DNA of 18,607 nucleotides from Candidatus Latescibacterota bacterium (GTDB taxonomy: Bacteria > JAAXHH01 > JACQVL01), in NCBI GenBank assembly GCA_016209865.1, contig JACQVL010000212.1, positions 1 to 18,607 on the forward strand, in the 5' to 3' direction. How positions within the stretch are numbered: position 1 is the stretch's first letter; every line of letters begins with the position of its first letter. Of the stretch, positions 1-7,450 are shown one piece after another. The notes below the pieces were generated by a model. It did no database searches. It was not told where the DNA came from and saw only the letters and a program-made list of their open reading frames with translations. Position numbers and translations under genes: made by a program.

Positions 1-1131
1 CACCCGCGCCACCGGTTCCAGGGTGGCGATCTCCACGTACTCGCCCGCTTCGTGGAGTCCGGCCCCGGCCGGCCCGAACGTCACCGTCGGGATGCCGCCT
101 TCGGTGACGTAGATGTTGCCGTCGATGATCCCGCGCCGTCCGGCCAGCACCGGGCTTCTTCCTAATACAGTCCGGTACCCTTCTTGAAACGCAGCGAGCA
201 GGGGTGTGCGCTGATCGAGGAAGAACGGGTCGTAATACGGCGGGGGCGTCTCGACCGTCACACGGGAGGGCAGGTCGAGCGAGGCGATCAAGTCGTGCAT
301 ATCTTGAATAGCGGTCTCGCGGGTCTCGCCGGGCACGGTGAGGCGGGTGATAATGATCTCGCAGTGCTCGGGGACGACGACCGCGTACTCCCGGTAGCCC
401 CCGTCGACCTTCAGGGTCGAGTAGTTCCCCTGGCCGATCAGCGGATGCGCGCCCAAGCGTAAGCGCGGCAGGGCGGCGAGAATCTTCCCGGCGTCCTCGA
501 CCGCGTTCACCCCCCGCTCTGGATGAAACGCGTGCGCCGCCCGTCCCTGCACCGTCAGCCTGTAGAGCACTTTCCCCGTCATGGCGAGGGGAATCGGCCC
601 TGTGTCGCTGTCCCCGTAGTACGGCTCGCCCAGTAGCAAGCCGTCGCTCTTCGCGTACTCCGTCTTCAGCAGGGCGCGGGCTCCGGTGCCGTACCCCTCC
701 TCGTCCACCGTGGCGGCAAACCCGACCCGTCCTAAGCGGCCCCGACATTCAGGGGATTCGACCAGCGTCTTGAACGCCACCAGCGCACAGGCCAGACCCG
801 CTTTCATATCCACCGACCCCAAGCCGTACAATCGGCCATCCTGCTCGACGGGGTCGAACGGGTCCGTCAGCCAGTTGCGCGCGACACCGACGGTGTCCGT
901 GTGGCCGGTGAGGGTCAGGAACCGGTCGCGGGGGCCCAGATCCGCCGAAGCATAGACGTTGGGACGGCCGGGGGCGACTTCGTCCCACTCCGGCTCCACG
1001 CCGATCTTCCGGAGTTCGTCCGCGATGAACTCGGCTAACGGCTGTTCATGAGGGAGGACGGACCTGATCCGGATCATCCGTTTCAGGACGTCTAACAGGT
1101 CAGCGGCGTCGATCGCCACGTCGCGCGCCAT
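1..1131 (-). CDS. M20-family metallopeptidase (ArgE/DapE/carboxypeptidase G2-like), 3' end cut by window edge
   Basis: A zinc-dependent hydrolase of the M20 amidohydrolase family, which cleaves amide bonds of N-acylated amino acids, succinyl-diaminopimelate or small peptides in the cytoplasm. At least 377 codons lie in the window and the last residues are missing. Metal-site motifs are in the expected order: GHTDTV (His77, Asp79), SVDMKAG (Asp108), catalytic DEEGYGTG (Glu144/145), GEP (Glu169), and a C-terminal LHEAGEYV (His360). A dimerisation (lid) segment with the TGKVLYRLTVQGRAAHA pattern sits between. The ATG is preceded by GAAGGA. It starts 10 nt after the CBS gene's stop, so the two are probably co-transcribed. 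The exact substrate cannot be told; ArgE, DapE and generic M20 peptidase are all possible. Confidence 0.9.
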   Translation of the reverse strand, partial: MARDVAIDAADLLDVLKRMIRIRSVLPHEQPLAEFIADELRKIGVEPEWDEVAPGRPNVYASADLGPRDRFLTLTGHTDTVGVARNWLTDPFDPVEQDGRLYGLGSVDMKAGLACALVAFKTLVESPECRGRLGRVGFAATVDEEGYGTGARALLKTEYAKSDGLLLGEPYYGDSDTGPIPLAMTGKVLYRLTVQGRAAHAFHPERGVNAVEDAGKILAALPRLRLGAHPLIGQGNYSTLKVDGGYREYAVVVPEHCEIIITRLTVPGETRETAIQDMHDLIASLDLPSRVTVETPPPYYDPFFLDQRTPLLAAFQEGYRTVLGRSPVLAGRRGIIDGNIYVTEGGIPTVTFGPAGAGLHEAGEYVEIATLEPVARV

Positions 1132-1141
1132 CGGATGTCCT

Positions 1142-1573
1142 TCACCGGGCTCCGATATACTCTTCGAGGCTCTGGATGGTCGTCTGCTGTTCGGAGATGA
1201 TATGCTTGACGACATCCCCGATCGTCAGCATCCCGCGCAGCCGGTCGTTGTCGAGGATGGGCAGATGGCGAATATGTTTATCCGTCATCAATTTCAGACA
1301 GTCATCCAGCGAATTGTCCGGGTGGATGGAGAACACCCGGCCGGTCATCACGTCACGGACGGGCGTATCCTTCGACGCTCTCCCTTTCAAGATGCCCTTC
1401 CGGGCGTAATCACGTTCGGAGAAGATGCCGACGAGCTGCTCGCCCTCGACGACCAGCAACGCGCCCACGTTCTTCTCCGCCATGATTTCCAGCGCCGTAT
1501 AGACCGAGGTATCGGGAGTGATCGACCAGATCTCCTCTCCTTTGGCTTTTAAGAGCTCTTTGACGGTTGTCAT
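1142..1573 (-). CDS. CBS-domain pair protein, 143 aa
   Basis: A small stand-alone protein made of two CBS motifs, roughly residues 8-62 and 72-132. Such modules fold as a Bateman pair and usually bind adenosine nucleotides (AMP, ATP, SAM) to sense energy state; no catalytic domain is attached. Visible signatures are GIFSERDYARKGI in the first repeat with TPVRDVMT following, and the matching HIRHLPILDND and GMLTIGDVVKHII in the second. The ATG has AAGGAG ten bases upstream. The M20 peptidase gene follows after 10 nt, which suggests co-expression, though a direct functional link is not established. The length is typical of single Bateman-module proteins. Family assignment is secure; ligand and partner are unknown. 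Confidence 0.93.
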   Translation of the reverse strand: MTTVKELLKAKGEEIWSITPDTSVYTALEIMAEKNVGALLVVEGEQLVGIFSERDYARKGILKGRASKDTPVRDVMTGRVFSIHPDNSLDDCLKLMTDKHIRHLPILDNDRLRGMLTIGDVVKHIISEQQTTIQSLEEYIGAR

Positions 1574-1667
1574 AAGTCGTGTTCTCCTTTGGGCTGAGTG
1601 TTACACGGACACGCGCGTGCCTCCTCTCATCGTTCACGTGACGTCAGGTCAGTTTCGAGATGACTGG

Positions 1668-1687
1668 ATTCCCGCTTTCGCGGGAAT
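1668..1687. repeat. REP-like palindrome ATTCCCGC-TTTC-GCGGGAAT
   Basis: Perfect 8-bp arms (1668-1675 and 1680-1687) around a TTTC loop, flanked by GACTGG on the left and GACG on the right. The form GGATTCCCGCTTTCGCGGGAA is a widespread bacterial REP/RAYT-type palindrome. Only one copy is visible in this window. It lies about 95 bases upstream of the CBS gene start. Confidence 0.75.
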
Positions 1688-1784
1688 GACGATTCTTCTA
1701 TCGGGGAAAAATGGGATGAGAAAGGATTCCAACTCCTCAGAGGGTTACCATAAATGTGTGCCATGAACGACAAAAAGTCAACAG

Positions 1785-1810
1785 GTCTGATGAAAATTTT
1801 TTCAGCAGAC
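1785..1810. repeat. 26-bp inverted repeat with an AT core
   Basis: GTCTGATGAAAA (1785-1796) is mirrored by TTTTCAGCAGAC (1799-1810) with one mismatch around a TT centre. It lies about 80 bases past the PhyH stop on the minus strand. It could act as a hairpin slowing PhyH read-through or as a protein-binding palindrome ahead of the CBS/M20 genes. Only the symmetry is seen; the role is inference. Confidence 0.5.
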
Positions 1811-1890
1811 CGCCAGCCAGAATTCATTTGACACCCTCGGCTCACGCTGATAGTGTATGCGCATGCGCGCTCACTCGACGGCGATGTGTC

Positions 1891-2784
1891 TCACACGTGC
1901 CGGCGCAGCGGGGACGGGATGCCCATCTGGTCGGCCCCGTCGTGGACGAGCGGGACGCGCGCGGACAGGATCGGCCAGCACTGTCCCCCTCGCTTGACGT
2001 ACTGGTCGTCGATCCCGCACAGCCAGCAGAACATCCGGGCCGCGGCGATCCCGCCGTGGAACTGCTCGAACTGCCCGACCTGCGGCGGTTCGAAGTCGAC
2101 CACGTTAAAATCGAGCGTGGGGTCGATGATCCAATCGCGCTGGGGCGGACTCGTCCGCCAGTAGTTGTACTTCAGGAGATTTCGGAATGTGCTCTTGCCG
2201 CGCGGCTCGGAGGTTGCGCGGGTCCGGCGGTGCCAGATGCTATAGACGGTCAGGAAGATCGTCCCGGCCGGTCCGGCGGTGGAGACGGCCCCGGCGATCT
2301 TGCCGTAGTGCGCCATCAGCGGGGCCTTCGTCCGCATGAAATGCGAGCCGGGCAGGACTTCGGTCGGCCCCATGTCGTCCGTACATTCCTCTGGCCAGTA
2401 GAACACCTGGAGGTACTCGAGCGCCGGGGTGTAGATCGACCCGCCATCCCGGTGCCATCCGCCCGTGTGCGGCCAGGGCAGCGGGCCGCGATGGTTGGCG
2501 ATAAGGTTGGGCAGGGTAAAGTTGCGCCCTAACAACGACCGCACCGCGCCCGCCGCCTGAGGGTTCTTCACCACCCCCTCGACAAACCAGTCCTGAGTCA
2601 TGATAAGGGTGGGAGCGTATGTGCTGTCCACGGTGTCGAGGTAGTTCACCACCTGCTGGTTGACCTCGTCCGGGACGACGCCGGGGAGGATCAGGTATCC
2701 ATTCCGGCAGACATCGATCACCTGCTGGTCGGTCAGAGTCGGCGCGCAATCGTACATCTCGTTGTACGGGGCTTTGATCGTCAT
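1891..2784 (-). CDS. PhyH-type Fe(II)/2-oxoglutarate dioxygenase, 297 aa
   Basis: A member of the phytanoyl-CoA dioxygenase superfamily. These non-haem iron oxygenases hydroxylate or halogenate small molecules using O2 and 2-oxoglutarate. The double-stranded beta-helix iron ligands are visible as HRD (His111, Asp113, in GGWHRDGGSIY) and a distal His185 (SIWHRR), with nearby Arg195 a candidate 2-oxoglutarate anchor. The segment TEVLPGSHFM is typical of PhyH proteins, where a substrate-gating loop precedes the second half of the barrel. GGAGG precedes the ATG by about ten bases. The gene is divergent from the class III aminotransferase and 317 bases upstream of the CBS gene. No sequence feature reveals the substrate; ectoine or phytanoyl-CoA roles cannot be claimed. 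Confidence 0.88.
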   Translation of the reverse strand: MTIKAPYNEMYDCAPTLTDQQVIDVCRNGYLILPGVVPDEVNQQVVNYLDTVDSTYAPTLIMTQDWFVEGVVKNPQAAGAVRSLLGRNFTLPNLIANHRGPLPWPHTGGWHRDGGSIYTPALEYLQVFYWPEECTDDMGPTEVLPGSHFMRTKAPLMAHYGKIAGAVSTAGPAGTIFLTVYSIWHRRTRATSEPRGKSTFRNLLKYNYWRTSPPQRDWIIDPTLDFNVVDFEPPQVGQFEQFHGGIAAARMFCWLCGIDDQYVKRGGQCWPILSARVPLVHDGADQMGIPSPLRRHV

Positions 2785-2823
2785 CTCAGCGTCCCTCCGG
2801 CGGTTCTTCTAGGGTTATCTTTT

Positions 2824-2870
2824 ACTCGTCACTCGTCACTGGTCACTCGTCACTGATTCTTACCGACCAC
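2824..2870. repeat. ACTCGTC heptamer tandem repeat plus ACCGACCAC block
   Basis: Four direct heptamers occupy 2824-2851 (ACTCGTC twice, ACTGGTC, ACTCGTC), followed by CACTGATTCTTACCGACCAC. It lies in the 130-base gap between the divergent PhyH and aminotransferase genes. A second copy with the same two-block order is at 14470-14510. Confidence 0.8.
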
Positions 2871-2914
2871 TGTCTTTTACCGCTCTCATCGCAAAAAGTC
2901 AAGGAGAAATCACG

Positions 2915-4237
2915 ATGCACGACTCCATCGCGTCCTTAGAGGAACGGTATCGTGCCAGCAGCCCACGGTCGCGGGCGGCGTTCGAGCGCGCGTGCGCGGT
3001 CATGCCCGGCGGGGCGAAAGGGGCGTATTTTCACCCGCCGTACCCGCTCACGATGGCGCGCGGAGAGGGGTGCGCGCTGTACGACGTGGACGGCCGCCGG
3101 TTCGTCGATTTCGCCAACCACCACACCGCGCAGATCTTAGGGCATCGCCATCCGGCCGTCCTGGCGGCCATCCAGGAGCAGTTGGAGCGCGGCATCGCTT
3201 TAGGCGCGCCGGTCGGGGTGGAGACGGAGTTAGCTGAAGAGATGTGCCGGCGGGTGGCGTCGGTCGAGAAGCTCCGGTTCTGCAACTCGGGCACCGAGGC
3301 GACCCTGCACGCCGTCCGGCTCGCGCGCGGGTTCAGCGGCCGGCCGAAGATCGCTAAATTCGAGGGCGGCTACCACGGCAGCCACGACGCCGTCGAGGTC
3401 AGCGTCTCCCCCCCGCTCGACCGGGCGGGGCCGGAGACCGCGCCGCACGCCGTCCCGAACGCCGGCGGGATGTCCCCGCATGCCGCCGAGGAAGCCGTCA
3501 TCCTGCCCTACGACGACGAAGCGGCTGTCGAGCGCCTGATCACTCAGCACCGGCATGAGTTAGCGTGCGTCATCTTCGACCCCAAAGCGGGCATCCTGCC
3601 GCAGCGTCCCGCGTTCGTCCAGGCCGTCCGGGAGATCACCCGGACGAACGAGGTGCTGCTGATCGTCGATGAGATCGTGGGGTTCCGCGTGGGCACGGGC
3701 GGGCTGCAGGAGTCGTACGACATCACGCCCGACCTGACGACGTTCGGCAAGATCATCGGCGGTGGGTTTCCCGTCGGGGCGTTCGGCGGGCGGGCGGATA
3801 TCATGGGCTTGCTCGACACCACACGGGGCAGCACCGGGTTCTTCCAGAGCGGGACGTTCAGCGCCCATCCGGTGGCGATGGCGGCTGGACTGGCGACGCT
3901 GCGGCACCTGACCCCGGAGGCGTTCGCCCGGCTGAACGGATTGGGCGAGCGGTTGTGCGCCCGACTGAACGACCTGTTCGCCCGCCGCCAGACCCCCGTC
4001 CAGGCGGTCGGTCTGGGTTCATTGTTCAGCATCCACTGCGCGAGCGGCCGGCTCGCCACGTACCGTGACTTAGCCCGCGCCGACAGTGCGATGGCGCATC
4101 GGCTCTTTCTCGCGCTCCTGGAGCACGGGTATTTCTTGAGTCACGGCCTGGTGATGAACGCGCTGTCCCTGGCGATGGATGAAACCCATGTGGACGGGCT
4201 GGTCGAGGCGATCGACCGGGCTCTCGCGTCGTCATGA
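2915..4237 (+). CDS. Class III aminotransferase, glutamate-1-semialdehyde 2,1-aminomutase-like, 440 aa
   Basis: A fold-type I PLP enzyme of the class III aminotransferase family closest in motif pattern to glutamate-1-semialdehyde aminomutase (HemL-like). The Schiff-base lysine is Lys279 in TTFGKIIGGGFPVGAFGG; Asp252 (IVDEIVGFR) should pair with the pyridine nitrogen; NSGTEA (124-129) and GGYHGS (151-156) form the phosphate and ring pocket. Length fits the family. AAGGAG lies ten bases before the ATG. No other haem-biosynthesis gene is nearby, and such paralogues often act on other amino or oxo acids in secondary pathways, so a true HemL role is unlikely on context. Its stop lies 5 bases from the stop of the convergent methyltransferase. 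Confidence 0.9.
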   Translation: MHDSIASLEERYRASSPRSRAAFERACAVMPGGAKGAYFHPPYPLTMARGEGCALYDVDGRRFVDFANHHTAQILGHRHPAVLAAIQEQLERGIALGAPVGVETELAEEMCRRVASVEKLRFCNSGTEATLHAVRLARGFSGRPKIAKFEGGYHGSHDAVEVSVSPPLDRAGPETAPHAVPNAGGMSPHAAEEAVILPYDDEAAVERLITQHRHELACVIFDPKAGILPQRPAFVQAVREITRTNEVLLIVDEIVGFRVGTGGLQESYDITPDLTTFGKIIGGGFPVGAFGGRADIMGLLDTTRGSTGFFQSGTFSAHPVAMAAGLATLRHLTPEAFARLNGLGERLCARLNDLFARRQTPVQAVGLGSLFSIHCASGRLATYRDLARADSAMAHRLFLALLEHGYFLSHGLVMNALSLAMDETHVDGLVEAIDRALASS

Positions 4238-4242
4238 TGGAA

Positions 4243-4845
4243 TCATCCGCGTGGGGTCGTTGCCACAATAATGACGTTATAGCCCGACCGAAGGGGGAAG
4301 TGTTCGACGTGGTGGAAATGGTGGTTCATGAATGGGATGACCGGCTGTTCCGTGTCGACCCCGTGCAGGTGGAGCCATCGTTTGAACGGCGGGTAGAACG
4401 CGCGCAACCGACCGTACCAGGTGTGAAAATCCAGGATGACGAGCACCCCGGTCTCGCTCAGGGCGTGCTTCATCCGCAGGAGCGCCTGCTGCCAGTCGTC
4501 CACCATCGAGAGGGCGTACGTGCAGAGGATCCGGTCGGCGGTGCGGGGAGCGATGCATGGGGTGGTCATGTCCCCTCGGATCAGCTTCAGCCACGGATAC
4601 CGGCGTCGTGCGATGTCCAGCATGGCGGTCGCGTAGTCGATCCCGATCAGCCGGTCCGGGGAGGTTTTGGCCAGGAGGAAGGGGATGTTCAGGCCGGTGC
4701 CGCAGCCATAATCGAAGATCAGGTTGTCCGGCTGAATGTCCAACCGTTCGACCGCCCGCTGCCGGTCGAGCAGGTAGAACCGGCGCGTGAGGTTGTAAAA
4801 TTTCGCGTGAATCCGATAGAACCGCTCCAGGCGGGAAACCTTCAT
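4243..4845 (-). CDS. Class I SAM-dependent methyltransferase, 200 aa
   Basis: A Rossmann-type methyltransferase. Motif I is DYGCGTG (45-51) after hydrophobic LIF, and GIDYATAMLDIAR (69 onward) provides the acidic residue that holds the SAM ribose. CTYALSMVDDW is the usual post-motif segment. The compact shape, the N-terminal RFYLLDRQRAVERL segment and the C-terminal HHFHHVEHFP stretch recall phospholipid or betaine-lipid N-methyltransferases (PmtA/BtaB-like), but this is only pattern similarity. A very strong AAGGAGGT sits just before the ATG. The gene is last in the minus-strand unit, 35 bases after the lipoprotein gene. The acceptor substrate is unknown. Confidence 0.88.
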   Translation of the reverse strand: MKVSRLERFYRIHAKFYNLTRRFYLLDRQRAVERLDIQPDNLIFDYGCGTGLNIPFLLAKTSPDRLIGIDYATAMLDIARRRYPWLKLIRGDMTTPCIAPRTADRILCTYALSMVDDWQQALLRMKHALSETGVLVILDFHTWYGRLRAFYPPFKRWLHLHGVDTEQPVIPFMNHHFHHVEHFPLRSGYNVIIVATTPRG

Positions 4846-4880
4846 CCTACCTCCTTAGTTGATCCCAGCTCACCACCGAG

Positions 4881-6629
4881 TCAATGGGCCATGTTCACCG
4901 TGTCGACCTCGTTGCCGATATAGAGTTCGTAGTACGCGGTTGAGACATTCGCTCGGAATGGATAATTTCCCCACCGGTCGGGCTTCAGTCCTTTGACCCA
5001 GGGCTTGCGCAGTTCGTAGACCCGGGTGTGCCAGAGGAAGGCGGCGCCCACATCAGCGGCCAGGATCCGCTCGGCCTCGTCATACAACCGGGGGCGCTTC
5101 TGGGGGTCGAGTTCCCCGGCAGCTTGATCGATCAGGGCGTCGAAGGCCGGGCTCGTCCAGTCGTGGCGGCCATACCCCCGTGGTTGCGAGTGCCAGGGAA
5201 TGCCCAACAGACTCTGCGGATCGGGAAAATCGTACCCGAACCCGCCGATGGCGAGCGGAATCTCCCAGTTGTACATGCGCTGCAGGTACGTTTTCCCCTG
5301 TTCGTTCCGGATGGTGATCTGGATGCCTAAGACCTCCCGGAGCCGTTGCTGAAGAAACTGGGCGACCTGTCCGACCGGGGATGTCGGCGCGGCGTCCGAC
5401 AGCCACAGCTCCGTCGCCGGGAATCCCTTCCCGCCCGGGTAGCCGGCCTCGGTAAAGAGGCGCTTCGCCAGGGCCGGGTCGTAACGCTGGATGGACTGAT
5501 ATGTGCCCCCTACGTAGCCGGGGAAATGGGGGGGCAGCATCGTGTAGGCCGGAATGCCGGTGTCCCGCAGGATGACACGGGCGATGGTGTCCTTATCGAT
5601 CGCGTGGACGATCGCCCGCCGGACCTTCAGGTCATTGAACGGCGGCCGCCTGGTCTGGAAGAACAGATACTGCGTGGCGAACCCGTCATACGTCCAGAGT
5701 TCTTTGTTTAGACACGGGTCCTGCATGATGCGTTCCAGGTCGACTGGACTCGTGACGGTGATGAGATCGGCTTCGTTGTTCTCGTAGGGCAGGAGACCGA
5801 CTCCACCGGCGGCGCTCACCGCGCCCACGAACCCCGTAAACATCCGCACGACCTTCCGGAGACGGGCCGGGTTGGGGCCGTGATAATAGGGATTCAGCCC
5901 GAACGTCATCTGCTTCCCCGTCGTCCATTCCTCCAGTTGAAACGCGGAATTGCTGACGCACTTGCCCGCTTCGGTCCATCTGGGGCCGTACTTCTCGACC
6001 TGCCAGCGCGGGACGGGGGACGAGGTCGGGTACTGCGTGAGGTACGGCAAATAGGCGCAGGATTTCTCCGTCTCGATCACGAACGTCAGGTCATCGACGG
6101 CCCTGACCCCGACGGAGGTGGGAGAGGCGTTCTTCCGCTGGTTATACGCCTTCGCGCCCTTGATATCGTAGTAGAAGAACGCATACACGTTGCCGCCGTT
6201 GGGGTCGAGGAGGCGTTTATAGGTATACTCGAAGTCATGGGCGGTGACGGGGGCGCCGTCGCTCCATCGGCCCCCTGGGCGGAGATGGAACGTCCAGGTC
6301 TTGCCGTCGGGAGAGGTTTCCCAGCGCTCAGCCGCGCCGGGCACGAGTTCGAGGTTGTGGTCGAGCATACACAGCCGCTCGAACACGAACTCACTGCCGA
6401 GCGACTGGTAGGCAGTCATGCTAAAATCCAGGCCAACCGGCTCGAACGCTAAGTACCGGTATACCTGCCGGTCGGGCGGCGCCGCATCCGGTGGCAGCGG
6501 CTTGGCGACGCGATCGGGCGCAGGCGGAGTCGCTCCACCGGACGAGCGCCGGTCGCCGCACCCGATGAGAAGGATCAGACTCAGGGCGGTTGAGAGCAGC
6601 CATCCTCGTTGAGCCCTGGAGAGCGCCAT
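4881..6629 (-). CDS. Family 5 extracellular solute-binding lipoprotein (OppA/DppA-like), 582 aa
   Basis: An ABC-importer substrate-binding protein of the peptide/nickel/opine family. A lipoprotein signal is clear: basic start, hydrophobic segment to residue 23, lipobox LIGC with Cys24 as the acylation site. The following Ser/Gly/Pro-rich linker leads into the binding domain. Family hallmarks include LDHNLELVPGAAERWE, the DGKTWTFHLRPGGRWSDGAPVTAHDF block near residue 107, and a VRRAIVHAIDKD segment in lobe 2. Length is normal. GGAG lies ten bases before the ATG. No permease or ATPase gene lies in the window, so it must borrow a transporter from elsewhere or belong to one outside the window. 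Position between an SDR and a methyltransferase gene suggests co-regulated uptake of the compound processed there. Confidence 0.92.
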   Translation of the reverse strand: MALSRAQRGWLLSTALSLILLIGCGDRRSSGGATPPAPDRVAKPLPPDAAPPDRQVYRYLAFEPVGLDFSMTAYQSLGSEFVFERLCMLDHNLELVPGAAERWETSPDGKTWTFHLRPGGRWSDGAPVTAHDFEYTYKRLLDPNGGNVYAFFYYDIKGAKAYNQRKNASPTSVGVRAVDDLTFVIETEKSCAYLPYLTQYPTSSPVPRWQVEKYGPRWTEAGKCVSNSAFQLEEWTTGKQMTFGLNPYYHGPNPARLRKVVRMFTGFVGAVSAAGGVGLLPYENNEADLITVTSPVDLERIMQDPCLNKELWTYDGFATQYLFFQTRRPPFNDLKVRRAIVHAIDKDTIARVILRDTGIPAYTMLPPHFPGYVGGTYQSIQRYDPALAKRLFTEAGYPGGKGFPATELWLSDAAPTSPVGQVAQFLQQRLREVLGIQITIRNEQGKTYLQRMYNWEIPLAIGGFGYDFPDPQSLLGIPWHSQPRGYGRHDWTSPAFDALIDQAAGELDPQKRPRLYDEAERILAADVGAAFLWHTRVYELRKPWVKGLKPDRWGNYPFRANVSTAYYELYIGNEVDTVNMAH

Positions 6630-6647
6630 AGCACGGTCACTCCGTTC

Positions 6648-7439
6648 TTACAACATCCCTCGCACCGCTCCGCCATCGATCTGGATGGTCGTGCCCGTGA
6701 TGTGACTTGCTCGGTCCGAGACGAGGAACGCGACGAGGTTCGCCAGCTCGTCCGGCTCTCCCATCCGGCCGGTCGGGATGTCGTGCACCCACTCCGCCAG
6801 GACATCGTCCAGCGGCTTTCCGGTTTTCTCTGCCTGATTCGCAAGCAGACGTTCCGACCGCTGCGTCCGGAACGGGCCGGGACAGACGGTGTTGATCAGG
6901 ATATTCTCCTTCGCCAATGCCCGTGAGATCGTCTTCACCAGACTGACCACGCCGACCCGGAAGACGTTCGAGAGGATGAGCGTCTCCCACGGTTCTTTGA
7001 CTGTCGTCGACTCGATGTTGACGATCCGCCCCCACCCCTGCTTCCGCATGTGTGGGATGACTTCCCGGTACATCCGGACGGCGGACAGTAAGATCAGGTC
7101 GAACCCCTGCTGCCAGGTCTCGTCCGGGAGGTCGAAGAACTGGCCGGGCGGCGGCCCGCCGGTGTTGTGGACGAGGATGTCGATCCGGCCAAACCGGTCG
7201 ACGGTGGCCGTCACCGTCCGCCTGATGTCGTCGAGGCGGCTCCAGTCAGACGGCACGGCGAGCACTTCAGCGCCCGACGTGTGCCGGATCTCCTCAGCCG
7301 TTCGGTGCAACTCCTCCTCGCCACGGGCGCAGACGACGACGTGCGCCCCCTCAGCCGCCAGTCGGAGGGCACAGGCCTTCCCCAGCCCTTTGCTCGACCC
7401 GCCGATGATGGCCACCCGTCCCGCAATGTCCAGGTCCAT
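6648..7439 (-). CDS. SDR-family protein with SNxxR in place of YxxxK, 263 aa
   Basis: A short-chain dehydrogenase/reductase fold with the nucleotide-binding GGSSKGLG (13-20) and an HNTGG in the NNAG position. The catalytic Ser144 (NIESTT) is present, but the canonical Tyr-x-x-x-Lys is replaced by Ser157-Asn-Val-Phe-Arg161 (LSNVFRVG). A subgroup often labelled beta-ketoacyl-ACP reductase-like shares this SN-R pattern and an incomplete active site, so it may bind NAD(P) with altered chemistry. The C-terminal TGTTIQIDGG is standard. I chose the ATG at 7439 because AGGAGG lies six bases upstream and the reading would otherwise overlap the preceding gene's end. It starts 11 bases after the class IV aminotransferase stop and is followed by the lipoprotein after 18 bases. 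Confidence 0.88.
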   Translation of the reverse strand: MDLDIAGRVAIIGGSSKGLGKACALRLAAEGAHVVVCARGEEELHRTAEEIRHTSGAEVLAVPSDWSRLDDIRRTVTATVDRFGRIDILVHNTGGPPPGQFFDLPDETWQQGFDLILLSAVRMYREVIPHMRKQGWGRIVNIESTTVKEPWETLILSNVFRVGVVSLVKTISRALAKENILINTVCPGPFRTQRSERLLANQAEKTGKPLDDVLAEWVHDIPTGRMGEPDELANLVAFLVSDRASHITGTTIQIDGGAVRGML

Positions 7440-7450
7440 ACAACCTCCTC

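Larger units (their letters stand above)
1574..1890. other. Intergenic region with two inverted repeats
   Basis: 317 bases between the PhyH stop and the CBS start. I see no convincing gene. It holds a REP-like palindrome near 1668-1687 and an AT-centred palindrome at 1785-1810, both listed separately. The promoter of the CBS/M20 pair should lie here on the minus strand, but no clear -35/-10 pair stands out. Confidence 0.6.

Noticed and set aside
1828-1856. Plus-strand TTGACA-17-TAGTGT as a promoter
   Set aside because: The -10 is poor and the direction is antisense to PhyH with no plus-strand gene downstream.
2915-4237. Naming the class III aminotransferase hemL
   Set aside because: Motifs fit the family but no tetrapyrrole genes are nearby, and many paralogues with other substrates share them.
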